Below, piece by piece: positions 42,611-52,900 of a DNA stretch of 64,000 nt (position 1 is the first letter of the stretch; every line of letters begins with the position of its first letter). A program made the position numbers and the translations under genes. The stretch comes from Kitasatospora sp. NBC_00240. Its GTDB lineage: Bacteria; Actinomycetota; Actinomycetes; Streptomycetales; Streptomycetaceae. The DNA lies in assembly GCF_026342405.1 (NCBI RefSeq), contig NZ_JAPEMU010000003.1, positions 186,001 through 250,000 on the forward strand, in the 5' to 3' direction. Under the pieces are notes generated by a model. The model made no database searches and was not told the origin of the DNA. It saw only the letters and a program-made list of their open reading frames with translations.

Positions 42611-43201
42611 GTGCCGTCGGTGATCGCATTGCTGGAAGTCCGGGAGGCGCGGGCCCGGGAGGATCTGGAGTCCTGGCTGGAGATGCTGCGGGAGGCCGAG
42701 GTGCAGGCGGAGGCGGCCCGGCAGCGGCTGGAGCATGCGCGGATCGCCCGTGAGGAGGTGGCGCTCATGTTCGCCGAGGGGACGGTGCCGGCCCGGGAGG
42801 GTGACGGGGCGTCACCAGCGCCGACCGTGGTGGAGGAGCCTGTGCGTGTGGCCGGGGCGGTGCCGACGGGCCCGGTGCTGCGGGAGGGCTATGACGCGCG
42901 GCCGCCGGTCTGGCGGACGGGGCTGGGCGCCGATGCGCTGTGCGGGGCCTACCGGAAGGTCTTCGAGACGGCCCTGGCCGCGCCGGGGCCGGTGACGGTG
43001 CAGGAGCTGACCCGGGCGCTGGGCCGGGACGCGGCACGGTTGAACGAGGTCGAGAAGGTGCGTCATCGTGCCTATGCGCTCCAGGCGCGCGGCTGGCTCC
43101 TGCGCGAGCGGGGCCTGTTCAGGCCGGCCGCGGGTCCAGTCGCTCAGGCCGGAATTCCGGCCAGTGCAGACGCTCTTTCGCCAGCCTCCGCGTCAGGGTG
43201 A
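42611..43201 (+). CDS. coiled-coil plus winged-helix-like hypothetical protein
   Basis: GTG 42611 gives VPSVIALLEVREARAREDLE followed by a coiled coil to about residue 55. A Pro-rich linker precedes a helical domain (AYRKVFETALAAPGPVTVQE; LGRDAARLNEVEKVRHRAYA; LQARGWLLRERGLF) that looks like a winged helix. I recall similar proteins next to Streptomyces IS elements. The last ~30 residues run into the IS5-type element at 43119, so the C-terminus is probably altered. Confidence 0.6.
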   Translation: MPSVIALLEVREARAREDLESWLEMLREAEVQAEAARQRLEHARIAREEVALMFAEGTVPAREGDGASPAPTVVEEPVRVAGAVPTGPVLREGYDARPPVWRTGLGADALCGAYRKVFETALAAPGPVTVQELTRALGRDAARLNEVEKVRHRAYALQARGWLLRERGLFRPAAGPVAQAGIPASADALSPASASG

Positions 43202-43940
43202 TCAGGCCGGCCCACCACACCATCTGCACGTGGTGGTCGGGCCGGCGCTCGTGGTCGCGGTTCAGACGGCGGGCCCGGGAGAGCCAGCCCAGCGTGCGCT
43301 CGACCGCCCACCGGCGCGCGAGCACCACGAATCCCCTGGTCCCGTCCGGCCGCTTGACCACCTCGACCCGCAATCCGTGCGCCGCGAACGCCTCCGCCAG
43401 TGCCGGGCCCTGGTAGGCGGTGTCCGCCCAGACCAGTTTGAGCAGGCGTCCGGGCTCGGCCATGAACGCGTCGATCTGTTCCGGGGCGGCCACCGAGTCG
43501 TGCACGTTCGCGGGGGTGACGGTGACCTCCAGCAGCAGGCCGCCCGTGTCGGTCAGGATGTGGCGCTTGCGGCCGTCGCGCCGCTTGTTGCCGTCGATCC
43601 CGCGCGTGGCGGTGGGGCAGGTGTCCGAGCCGTCCACCGACTGCGCGTCCATGATGCCCGCTCTCGGCTCGGCCGCCCGGCCCTCTCGCTCGCGCTGCAG
43701 GCGACGTAGCCGCTGGTAGAGCTCGCGCACGTATCCGTGGCGCGACCAGCGGCGGAAGAAGTCGTAGACCTTGCGCGGGGCGGGCAGGTCGACGGGCATC
43801 GCCCGCCACTTCGCGCCGTTGTCGACGAGGTAGCGCACTGCGTCGACCATCTCACGGTGGCAGTGGGCCTCGGGGCGTCCGCCCCGGCCCTCCAGCCAGG
43901 CAGGGACCGGCATCGAGGCCTTGACCTGGGTGAACTGCCC
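43119..43940 (-). pseudogene. IS5-family transposase, 5' truncated by IS3
   Basis: The DDE core is complete: GIMDAQSVDGSDTCPTATRG, GNKRRDGRKRHILTDTGGLL, LLKLVWADTAYQGP, VVLARRWAVERTLGWLSRAR. The N-terminal helix-turn-helix region begins abruptly (QFTQVKASMPVPAWLEGRGG) at the IS3 end at 43945; ATG 43913 could still give a shortened product. The element itself has lost its upstream end. Confidence 0.8.
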
Positions 43941-44836
43941 CGAGTTTCGTGGAGTCCGCGATCGTGTGATCAAGCGGTCTGCGGGACTGCCTCCACGCCG
44001 GTCCAGTACGCCTGCTCGTACTCGTCGGGCGGGACGTAGCCCAGGGCGGAGTGGAGTCGTTCACCGTTGTACCACGCGACCCACTGGAAGAGGGCCCGCT
44101 CGACCTCGTCGAAGTCCCGCCACGGCCCCTGATGTTCGATCAGTTCGGCCTTGAATGTGCCGTTCAGGGCTTCTGCCATCGCATTGTCGTACGAGTCCGC
44201 GACAGACCCGACCGACGCTGAGGCGCCGACCTCGGCCAGTCGCTCCGTGTAGCGAATGGACACGTATTGGGTGAGTTCAACCGGTCGTTGCAACACCGGG
44301 CTGTTGTAGTGAGCGTAGCTGCTCCTCGAAGACCTCGGCCGGGGTCTTCCAGCCAAGGATCTTGCGGGGTCGGTTATTGATCGCCAGGGCGACGGCTTCG
44401 AGGTCCCCGGCGGACCACCGGGACAGGTCCGTGCCCTTCGGGAAGTACTGACGCAGCAGCCCGTTCGTGTTCTCGTTTGTGGGTCGCTGCCAGGGCGAGT
44501 GCGGATCGGCGAAGAACACCTTCGTCCCTGTCTCGAGCGCGAACTGGGCATGCCCGGAAAGTTCCTTCCCGCGGTCCCAGGTCAGGGTTTTGCGGAGCTG
44601 CTCGGGTAGCTTCGTCATCGACTCGGTCAGAGCAGTGTTCATCGCGACGGCGCCGTAACCGCCCAACGGCGGCCCGTTCTTCACAGGTGGCACCTCGCCC
44701 CAGCCCTCCATCCTCGGTAGATGCACCAGGAGTGCAGATCGGCTGCTGCGCTCGACGAGCGTGCCGATCGCGGACCGGCCCGTCCCAATGATCAGTCGGG
44801 TAGCCGGGGCCCATTACTGGGACCCCGGCCCCCTCA

Positions 44837-44870
44837 GAACCGTGCAAGCAGCTTTCACCGCACACGGCTC
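44837..44870 (-). ncRNA. group II intron D, domain V
   Basis: 34 nt beginning GAGCCGTGTGCGG with a GAAA tetraloop and ending GCACGGTTC. The domain VI stem GCCGGGG / CCCCGGC follows. Confidence 0.92.
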
Positions 44871-46722
44871 AAGCAAGCCCCGTGGGCTCGCGGGCAGGCG
44901 AAGGTGCGGGACGTGTCGGCTCGGCGGCTCCGTTCCGCCGTTGACACTGGGTGTGGAGGAGACGGATTCGTTGATCGCCCGGCGTGCTCCCGCCCAGGAA
45001 CGCGACGTACTGCTTGGAGATCGCCTTCCTGATGACGGCCCGCCACGTCTCCCACTCCTGGGGGCTTCGCGGCGGGTGGTCGGCGTGCAGCAGGAGCCCT
45101 CCGCAGGCTGGGCAGCGACCGTGCTGGGCCTGAAGCAGGCGCATGGTCATACCGTCCACCGGCAGAGGTGGTCCCTTGCGGCGCCGCTCGGCCCAGTACG
45201 GCTCCAGGGCAGGGTCATCCGGAGACGCCCTGCCCTTGACCAACTGGTGCCGGACGATCTTCGTCCAGGAGAACTTGAGTAGGTAGGCGCCGCTGTCGCG
45301 GTCGCCGAACACCCACCGGTCCTTCCTGGACTTGTTGAACCGGCCGAAGTACTTGCTGGAGACCCAGTGCTTCGGCTTGTTCGGGTGGCTGTGCTTGGCC
45401 CACTTGTAGGCGAGCGTCCACATGTAGTTGTCCAGCGCCGTGAAGACCTCGCTGGACACCACCGTCCGGTAGTAGGCCGACCAGCCCCGCACGATGGGGT
45501 TGATCTTCTTGAGCACGGCCGCAGCGTTGGCCCCTCGCAGGGCCAACATCTCGGCGTGCAGCTGTTCCCGGATCCGTCGTTGCGCCGCTGTGCTCGGCTT
45601 GATCAGCAGTTTGCCGTGATACCGGCGGACGTTGAACCCCAGGAAGTCGAACCCGCTCTCCGCGTGGACGATGCGTGTCTTGTCCTCGTGGAAGGCGAGT
45701 CCTCTGGGCGTCAGCCATGCGGCCAGCCGTTCCTTGACCAGTTCGGCCTGCTCACGGCTGGTGCATATCGCGACAAAGTCGTCTGCGTACCGCACCAGCA
45801 CGGGGCTTCCGCTCTGCGCACTGCCGGCGTCTCGGCCGGCGGTGAAGTAGCGGACCCCTGCGGCTTCCTCCATCCCGTGCAGGGCCACGTTGAAGAGCAA
45901 CGGGCTGATCACCCCGCCCTGCGGAGTTCCCTCCTCGGTCGGGGCGAACCGACCTTTGTCCACGACCCCGGCCTTCAGCCACTGCCGGACCAGTCCCCGG
46001 GCGGGGAAGGTGCCGAGCGCGGCCATCAGCCGGGCGTGGTCGATACGGTCGAACGCCGCCGTCAGGTCCGCGTCGAGCACCCACACACGCTGCGGGTTCT
46101 TCCCGTTGAGCGTGGAGTAGATGGCCCCGATCGCGTCGTGACAGCCGCGGCCGGGCCGGAAGCCGTACGACTTCGGCTCGAACCGCGCTTCCCACTCGGG
46201 TTCCAGTGCGCCCAGTGCCACAGCTTGAAGGCACCGGTCGACGATCACGGGAATCCCGAGGCCGCGCTTCTTCGTGGTCCCTGGTTTCGGGATGAACACC
46301 CGCTTGACGGGCTGGGGAGTCCAGGGTCGGGCCCGGTGCTGGACCCAGTGGGCCAGCGCGGCCTTCGACTGGGGAAGCAGTACCACCTTCCCGTCGACTC
46401 CCGCCGTCGCGCGTCCTGCGTTGATCTCCGTGACCCGCCGCACACTCAAGAGCGTGTTCGAACGGGACCGGAGCATCAGCTTCTGCAAGTTGCGGACCTT
46501 CTTCAGGTCCCCTGCCTGCGATGCCGTGAAGATTCTCTGCCGCAGACGCCGTACGTCCTCCTCGGCGCGGCGCCAGTTGACCGACGCCCAGTCCAGGCCT
46601 TCGCCCTCAGGTCCGTTCACCGTCGCGGCAGCAGCCGGGACGGTCTGGACCGCTCCGTCCGCATCCGTGTTGGTGTCCAACTTGTCCCTCGGTTCCGTCG
46701 TCTTCGTCCAGTGAGTCCGCAC
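44869..46722 (-). CDS. ltrA: group II intron RT/maturase with HNH endonuclease
   Basis: 617 residues from ATG 46722. An extended N-terminus with block 0 (WRRAEEDVRRLRQRIFTASQ; VRNLQKLMLRS) precedes the RT: GVDGKVVLLP, RGLGIPVIVDRCLQAVALGA, SYGFRPGRGCHDAI, VLDADLTAAFDRIDH, GTPQGGVISPLLFNVALHGM, active-site YADD in VRYADDFVAIC, EDKTRIVHAESGFDFLGFNV. The maturase domain contains LKKINPIVRGWSAYYRTVVS, then CPACGGLLLHADHPPRSPQE and LLHTQCQRRNG, an HNH zinc-finger nuclease that nicks the target for retrohoming. Everything looks intact. Confidence 0.95.
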   Translation of the reverse strand: MRTHWTKTTEPRDKLDTNTDADGAVQTVPAAAATVNGPEGEGLDWASVNWRRAEEDVRRLRQRIFTASQAGDLKKVRNLQKLMLRSRSNTLLSVRRVTEINAGRATAGVDGKVVLLPQSKAALAHWVQHRARPWTPQPVKRVFIPKPGTTKKRGLGIPVIVDRCLQAVALGALEPEWEARFEPKSYGFRPGRGCHDAIGAIYSTLNGKNPQRVWVLDADLTAAFDRIDHARLMAALGTFPARGLVRQWLKAGVVDKGRFAPTEEGTPQGGVISPLLFNVALHGMEEAAGVRYFTAGRDAGSAQSGSPVLVRYADDFVAICTSREQAELVKERLAAWLTPRGLAFHEDKTRIVHAESGFDFLGFNVRRYHGKLLIKPSTAAQRRIREQLHAEMLALRGANAAAVLKKINPIVRGWSAYYRTVVSSEVFTALDNYMWTLAYKWAKHSHPNKPKHWVSSKYFGRFNKSRKDRWVFGDRDSGAYLLKFSWTKIVRHQLVKGRASPDDPALEPYWAERRRKGPPLPVDGMTMRLLQAQHGRCPACGGLLLHADHPPRSPQEWETWRAVIRKAISKQYVAFLGGSTPGDQRIRLLHTQCQRRNGAAEPTRPAPSPAREPTGLA

Positions 46723-48902
46723 AGGCTCACCCGGCCCACGTCAGCACCCTTTCGGGTCCAGGCAGCAGCCTGTATCCGGACGGTTATGCGAGGCGATCGA
46801 CGGAGAGGCCGATCATGCTGCCCCGGGTTCCCGTTTCCTTTCGGCTTCCGGCATTGGCTTCTTGGGCCATCCTGTTCCCGCTGGGGAGTTGAGCCTTCCT
46901 CACGGTCGGCCGACCGAGCCACGCAGGCTCGGACCCCAACGGGGTTTCCACGTTCCACACGAGTGAGATACGACCGGGGTGGGTGCTCTCTTTACCCCGA
47001 GGCGGCGGTGTCCACCTGGCCGGAGTGACCTCTACCGGCCAGCGCCTGCCGCTTCTCAGCGGCCAGCCATGCACCCCGCTGGTGCTTTCCATCGGCGGGG
47101 CTTGGGATCACGAGGCATCAACGAGAGTTCACTTGCGTTCACCCGTCCGGTCTTCCCCTTGCCGGTAACTTCCGGATGGAACGGAAGTCCTTGGGCTTTC
47201 CCCTGAGCTTCGCACCACGCCGTTACCGGCATCGCACGTCAAGGGTGGGGACGGGTCATACGGACACGGACCCGTGACTGCAATTACGGCCTCATCAGCC
47301 GCCCCTCCAATCGGTCAGTCCACTCAAACTCGTGCAGCTTCGTGTCGCACGATCGCCTTCCCAATGCCCCGGGACCGCGCGGTCCCCGGCCTCTGCAGGA
47401 CGTTCACTGAGGACGACATCCGCAGTGACATGCCCTTGCGGCTTGTTCCGTGACCTCGACCGAGGCTCTCGAAGTGCCCGCCCGGTGCGTAGGCAGGCGA
47501 CCAGCTCCCGCTTGAGCGCACCACGGCCCTCGATGAACAGCGACTGGTAGATCGCCTCATGGCTGATGCGCATGGACTCATCCTCGGGGAAGTCGGCCTT
47601 CAACCGGTGCGAGATCTGTTCCGGGCTCCATGCTGTCGCCCACCGCCTGTCCTGCCGGTGCGGCTTGTTCAGCCCCTTCCACGGAGGCGTCTGCGGCCCC
47701 GCGACGACCGTCCCGTCAGGCCGGTGAACGTTCCCCGAGAGCCTCTCCTGCACGTACTCACGCAACCGGTCGTTGCCCAGGAGCTTCGCGCTCTTCGGAC
47801 GCTTGGCCGCCTGCTGAGCCTTCCACTGGGCGACCGTCGCGCGGTACTCCTGCTTGCCGCCGCGCGTGGCGGCGTTGCGGCGCAGTTCGCGAGAGATTGT
47901 CCCCGGGTCACGCCCCAGGGCGCGGGCGATCTCGCGCACGCCCTTGCTCATCGCCCTGAGGATCGCGATCTCCTCGCGCTCCTCGAACGTGAGGTACCGG
48001 CCCGAGGGCTCGGCCAACGAGATCGGAGGCATGCCGCCAGCGTGACGAAACCACCTCGCACCCACCGGCCACGACACGCCGACCGCCAGTGACGCCTCCA
48101 CCGTCGTGACCCCCGTGGCGATCAGGCGCCAGAACTGGCGCTGCACGACCCGAGACGGATCAGGCCGTCCCGGCGAACGCATCGCCGGCCGCAACGCACG
48201 GTCAGCGCGCCACTGCCGACGCCGCCCCTCCGGAACATCGCTGGTCTTCAAACGCCAGTCCGCTGTGGCCACGCCGCACCCCTCCGAGATCAGGGTGTTG
48301 CGACGACCAGTTGAATCCACCTTGCGACCCGCGGTCGCTGTGGTGAATGAGTTCGGCGTCCTTCTTGATCTTCTGTCGCCACAGCGCCATCTCCAGCGCG
48401 TCCAGCGGCAGGTCGGTGCGCATGTGGTCGGCGATCTGCCACCCCACGATCCGGCGCGAGTGCGCGTCCAGGACGAACGCCACGTAGACCCAGCCCGACC
48501 AGGTCCGCACGTAGGTGAGGTCGGCCAGCCACAGCTGGTTCGGGCGATCGGCGGTGAACCGGCGGTTGACCAGGTCCGGCGGGCGAGGCGCGGCCGGCTC
48601 CGGGATCGTGGTACGGCGCCGCCGGCCGCGGATGACGCCCTCGATGCCGAGCTCGCGCATCAGCCGCTCGACGGTGCAGCGCGCCACCTCGTGCCCGGCC
48701 CGGACCAGCGCGCGAGTGATGCGGCGGGCGCCGTAGGTGCGACCGGAGTCCTCCCACACCGCTGTGACCAGCGCAATCAGCTCTTCATCCCGGAGCTGCC
48801 GGGCCGATTTCGGGCGCGTCTTGCGGGCGAAGTACGTCGAGGGCGACAGGTCCAGCACCCGGCATACGGGATCGACCCCGAAGCCGTCACGCAGGTGGTC
48901 GA

Positions 48903-49214
48903 TCACCTGCTCGGCCTCGTCCGGGGACGGTCGATCTCCTGGGCAAAAAACACGCTGGCGGCTTTGAGAATTTCGTTGGCCCGCCTCAACTCGGCGACTT
49001 CCTTGCGGAGTTCCTTCAGCTCGTCGAGCTCGACGGTGGTGAGACGGTCGTCGCGCTCTCCGGCGTCGGCCTCGGCCTGGCGGACCCAGGACCGCAGGGC
49101 CTCCTTGTGGATGCCCAGGTCACGGGCCACGTGAGCGACGGGACGGCCAGTCGAGCGGACCTCGCGTACGGCACGTTCGCGGAGTTCATCGGGGTACTTG
49201 CGTGGTGCTGGCAT
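48903..49214 (-). CDS. IS3 orfA (transposase DNA-binding subunit)
   Basis: 103 residues from ATG 49214: HTH_Tnp_1 (YPDELRERAVREVRSTGRPV; LGIHKEALRSWVRQAEADAG) and a leucine-zipper-like helix (LDELKELRKEVAELRRANEI). The end contains a T6 run (ASVFFAQEID; about 48944-48949), the usual slippery site for -1 frameshifting into orfB. Confidence 0.9.
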   Translation of the reverse strand: MPAPRKYPDELRERAVREVRSTGRPVAHVARDLGIHKEALRSWVRQAEADAGERDDRLTTVELDELKELRKEVAELRRANEILKAASVFFAQEIDRPRTRPSR

Positions 49215-49275
49215 TGCTCGTGGTTCTCCTTACGCCTGGATCGTAACAAACCCAGACATCAGGGACTCCACGAAA

Positions 49276-49800
49276 GCCGGAGCAGCTCACACCCATGCGG
49301 ATCGCACAGCGCGGGACGTCGCCTATCGCGAACTCGCACGCATCGCCGAGACTCGCCCAGACCGTCCGACCTGGAGCGGCGACCGTATCCACTCCGTCTC
49401 TGTCCGCCTGCGGGAGGGGCTCGGCCTGGACCTGACGTGGGCCTGGCCGTCGCTCTGGCTCAGCGTGGAGGAGGAGGTCCGCACCGAAATCACCAATGCC
49501 CGCACCAGTTTGACCCGCGCCACGACCCTGGCAGGTTGGGCCGTGCTCTACGCCCCACTTACTGTCTGGTGGTGGCCTGCGTTGGTCGTCGCCGCCACTC
49601 TTGCTGTGACGGCCTGGCGCCAGACCCGCACCGCAGCCGACACTTACGCCCAGCTCATCGATGCTGCCGCCCGCCTACACGTCCTCGATCTCGCAAAGCA
49701 ACTCCACCTGCCCCATGCTGGCCCCGCAACCTCCGAGATCGGCAATACCCTCACCAATCACCTCGCCCCGCCACCACCAGCCGCGCCGCCCCCGACATAG
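49276..49800 (+). pseudogene. membrane protein, 5' end removed by IS3
   Basis: The frame is open through the IS3 end and becomes coherent at 49276. It has a soluble region (DVAYRELARIAETRPDRPTW), a helix, and two adjacent transmembrane segments (ATTLAGWAVLYAPLTVWWWP; ALVVAATLAVTAW), then AADTYAQLIDAAARLHVLDL and a Pro-rich tail. It resembles C-terminal halves of Streptomyces membrane proteins of unknown function. The native start is missing. Confidence 0.55.
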
Positions 49801-49907
49801 CAACCGGACGGTGATGTCCGGGTCGTTGGCGTTGCCTTCAGGAATGAAGCAATCGCAAGTGATCACGGACATCACCTGCCCATCACACATCGCCTTGCCT
49901 TGGGGAT

Positions 49908-52900
49908 TCAGGCGCCGGCGTGGATGTAGGAGGCCCAAAGGGAGGGAAGATTGGGGTGCTTATCGCGAAGCGCTCGTATGGCATGATGCAGGGCTACGGC
50001 CGCGCGGCTGGGCTCCAGTGCCGTGCTGCTGGTGCGAATCTGATCATAGAACGACTCCGCGATAGTAATAGCAATGGGGTCGTAGATTTCCCAGAGAGCG
50101 GCTATAACGTGCGGGAATCCTGCGAGCTGAAAGGCTGCAGCCAAATGGACGGCTTCGTCATACATTTCGGTGCCGTGGAAAGCAGTTCGACAGGCGGACA
50201 GGTAGGCCAGTCGGGCGCGTTCTAGTCGGACAGGCGCGAGACTTGCAATGGTCAGAGGAGCGGTGGCGTGGTCATGCAGCAGTAAATAGCTGCGGGAAGG
50301 GTCGGCTGTGTCATGGGCGCCGTGGCAGGCAAAGTGCGCGATCGCGCAGCGCGGCAACTCATCAAGCACCGCGGACAGGGTCGGGGCTTCGAACGCGGCC
50401 TTATCCGCGCCATCAACCGAGTAGTGGTCAGGCTCCACCAGCAGCGCTGGAGAGGGAAGGCGGCTGGCCAGCAGGGCTGCTTCTTCGGCTGCGAAAGGCA
50501 GAGCCCGTTGGCCAGGCGTGGTGGGCATGGCGACCACAAGTGACCGGACATCATCAGTGGCGGCTGAAGTCTGGGAGGCAGCCGTGTATTGCCGCCGAGC
50601 ATAGTCCAGGGCGCGGATGGTCGGAGTATAGGAAGAAACGACCCGGTCCATGACCGACTCCCCGGCTAATCCAGGGCCATGGTGCCCCGCTGCGTGCAAG
50701 GGCAGCAGGCCAAGAAGACCACCAGTTGCCCACCACACCCGCGGCCAGTCATCTGAGGGTGGGCCGCGATAGCCGAGTGCATCAAGAACTGGTTCAGCTG
50801 CCGCTTCCCACAACCAGACAAGCATCTCGCGGACCATGCCTTGGGCCCGTTTGCGATCTGAGAATGAAGCATTGGTGTCGCCGGTCATGCCCAGCGCCTC
50901 ATGAAAAGTCTTGACCTGACCCTTCAACGTGTCAATGTCGAGGAGAGGCAGATTGACGGAAGTAATTCCGTTAGTGGTCATCAGCATTGCGTCACTTCGA
51001 AAGGGGCTGACGCTGAAGGAAACCACTGGTCCAGAAGCAGCTTGGGGAAGCCATTCCTCTATAGAAGGCATACGGGCGAAAGACGCGAACCCAGGTAGAC
51101 TGCGGATCTCGTCGAGTACGGCATGAAAATCCCCGACAGCGACATGACGGTCTATGCCGGCATCCGAAGATTGGTCAAGCAGATCGCGCAACTCGATGTA
51201 CCGCTGTGCAAGCCGAGGCTGTTGCTCCCGCAAATCGGTGATGTCACTGCGAGTGTCCAATGCCTGACTGAGCAGCACCGCGCGCCCACCTTCCAAGAGT
51301 CTCAGGGCACGCGCAGCGCGTTGAGATTCAGGGATTTGAGTGTCTGACAAGGCCAGGGCGGCGGCGTCGGACGCCACCCCCGTAAATAGACCGAGTATGT
51401 AATTCCGGTCTCCAGACTCGATCTTCGGTGAGGCAACTTCGGGCAGCAACCTCACTGCGGTCTCCAGCACCTCAGACATTTCATGAGGATCCCACTCCGC
51501 GTTCAACACAGCGGCAGCCCGAGCTGCCTTAATACGGGTATTCGGCCTCGCAAGCTCCACATTCGCCGCCGCCACGTACTGCGACGCGGCATCCTGAAGG
51601 TCGGCGACTTCCCCCTGGCGCTCATACCGTATTTGCAGAGCAATCCCGAGATTGAAGCAGAGGCTGGCATAATCAGGATCTTCGACAGGCACTAACCTCG
51701 TCGCCGCCCGCAGCGCATAAATCGCCTCCTCCAGATCGTCCAGGTCTCCAAATTCTTCGAACCGGATTCTGAGTGCCAACCCGAGATTCGATAGGATATT
51801 AGCCACCAGAAAAGCATCATCAGGGCGCAGCCTCAGAGCGTCCCACTCCAGATTAATCGCCTGGTCGAGGTCTTCCTTTTCGCCGTACTGCCCAAACCGG
51901 AACGCCAGCGTGACCCCGAGGGACGTCAGGCTGCTCGCTCGGTTGACCGACTCGGCGGGAATGGATTCCACCAACTCACGCCCGGCCTCCACCGCACCGT
52001 CAAGGTCCTCCGGAGCCAAATAGCGCGCAAACCGAAGGCCCAGCATCATCTCGAGATCAGACAAGTGCGCGAGTCGTTCGGGATCTTCGGCAGGGGTCGC
52101 CAAAAGGGCTGCCCGAACCAATTCGATCGCCTCGTCAAGATCTCGTCTTCCTCCCATGCGCACGTACCGAGAACTAAGCAGATAGGCGAGATCAGAAATT
52201 ACTTCCGCGTCGCGGTCGGGGGCCTCATGGGTGGTGGCACCCACCGCTCCCGCCGCTCGAAAGGAACTGATGGCATCGTCAATGTCGCGCCAGCTCCCGA
52301 ATCGATCGAAACGTGTTCGCCGAAGGTGCCCGAGATTGGCAAGTATGTTGATAGTGCGATTGTTGTCTTGGGGTGCGGAGGCGTCTACTGCTGCCGCCAA
52401 CCGAAGCACACTGAGCGCATCGTCAAGGTCCTGCCGTTCCCCAAAACGCTCGAACCGGTCCCCCAGCATCGCTCCGAAATTCGACAGACGCAAAGCACGA
52501 TCGGGGTCTTCGGATCCAGTCGCATCCACCGCGGCCCGCCCGGCATGCATCGCATCTTCGAGATCTTCTCGTTCTCCGAAGCGCGCGAAGCGAGATCTCA
52601 ACGCATAGCCTATATTCGACTGAATGGCGGGATAAACGGGATTCGCAGCAGGAATGGCATCGGCCATGCGACGCCACAATCCTACCGCCGAATCATGCAC
52701 ATCCGGATCAGAGGATCCCTCTGCCCGGCGTAGCAAGTCGATTGCGGCAGGTGCTGCCCGCGCCGCCAGTGCGGGTAAAAGCTCCTTAGGCATAGGGGCC
52801 ACTGCCTCGGGATGGCTTATGAAGATGGGGGTAAGCATCTCGAGTGCAGCGTTGCGGTCCTGCACATCATCGCCTGGTGGAAGCGCCTCGGATCGGTAAT

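Larger units (their letters stand above)
44795..47350 (-). mobile_element. group II intron D (complete)
   Basis: 2556 bp on the - strand, starting GTGCGACACG (GUGYG) and ending CTACCCGAC. Domain V is 44837-44870. It is unrelated in sequence to introns A-C and encodes a longer RT with HNH. Confidence 0.93.
44277..48320 (-). pseudogene. IS30 transposase gene interrupted by a sense group II intron
   Basis: The 5' exon is 47351-48320 (start probably GTG 48272 or an internal ATG): the DNA-binding region YLTFEEREEIAILRAMSKGV, REIARALGRDPGTISRELRR, then WSPEQISHRLKADFPED and GHWEGD. The 3' exon is 44277-44794: LIIGTGRSAIGTLVERSSRS, ALTESMTKLPEQLRKTLTWD, ELSGHAQFALETGTKVFFAD, RPTNENTNGLLRQYFPKGTD. 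Removing 44795-47350 gives GGCGATC/TGATCATT, EGD-LII, exactly in frame. Because the intron is in sense, splicing would restore the mRNA, so the gene may be functional despite the interruption. Confidence 0.9.
44270..48321 (-). mobile_element. IS30-family element carrying intron D
   Basis: Inverted repeats begin GGTG(AG/GA)TTCAAC and continue GGTCGTxGCAACACC. The 3 bp target duplication is TTG (44267-44269 and 48322-48324). Without the intron the element is 1496 bp. Confidence 0.93.
43970..48906 (-). pseudogene. IS3 orfB transposase, split by IS30
   Basis: The N-terminal part 48325-48906 (VCRVLDLSPSTYFARKTRPK; SGRTYGARRITRALVRAGHE; ADLTYVRTWSGWVYVAFVLD; HHSDRGSQ) and the C-terminal part 43970-44266 (YVSIRYTERLAEVGASASVG; SVADSYDNAMAEALNGTFKA; WRDFDEVERALFQWVAWYNG) form a complete rve-type DDE transposase once IS30 and one TTG copy are removed: GSQ joins YVS in frame. 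Confidence 0.92.
43945..49275 (-). mobile_element. IS3-family element containing IS30 and intron D
   Basis: Ends carry the inverted repeat TTTCGTGGAGTCC. orfA and orfB are on the - strand; orfB is split by IS30 at 44270-48321. There is no matching target duplication: the left flank is a broken IS5, the right flank a broken membrane-protein gene, pointing to rearrangement at one side. Confidence 0.85.

Noticed and set aside
45367..47028. 553-codon + strand frame
   Set aside because: Antisense to the intron D RT, which is complete with YADD and HNH.
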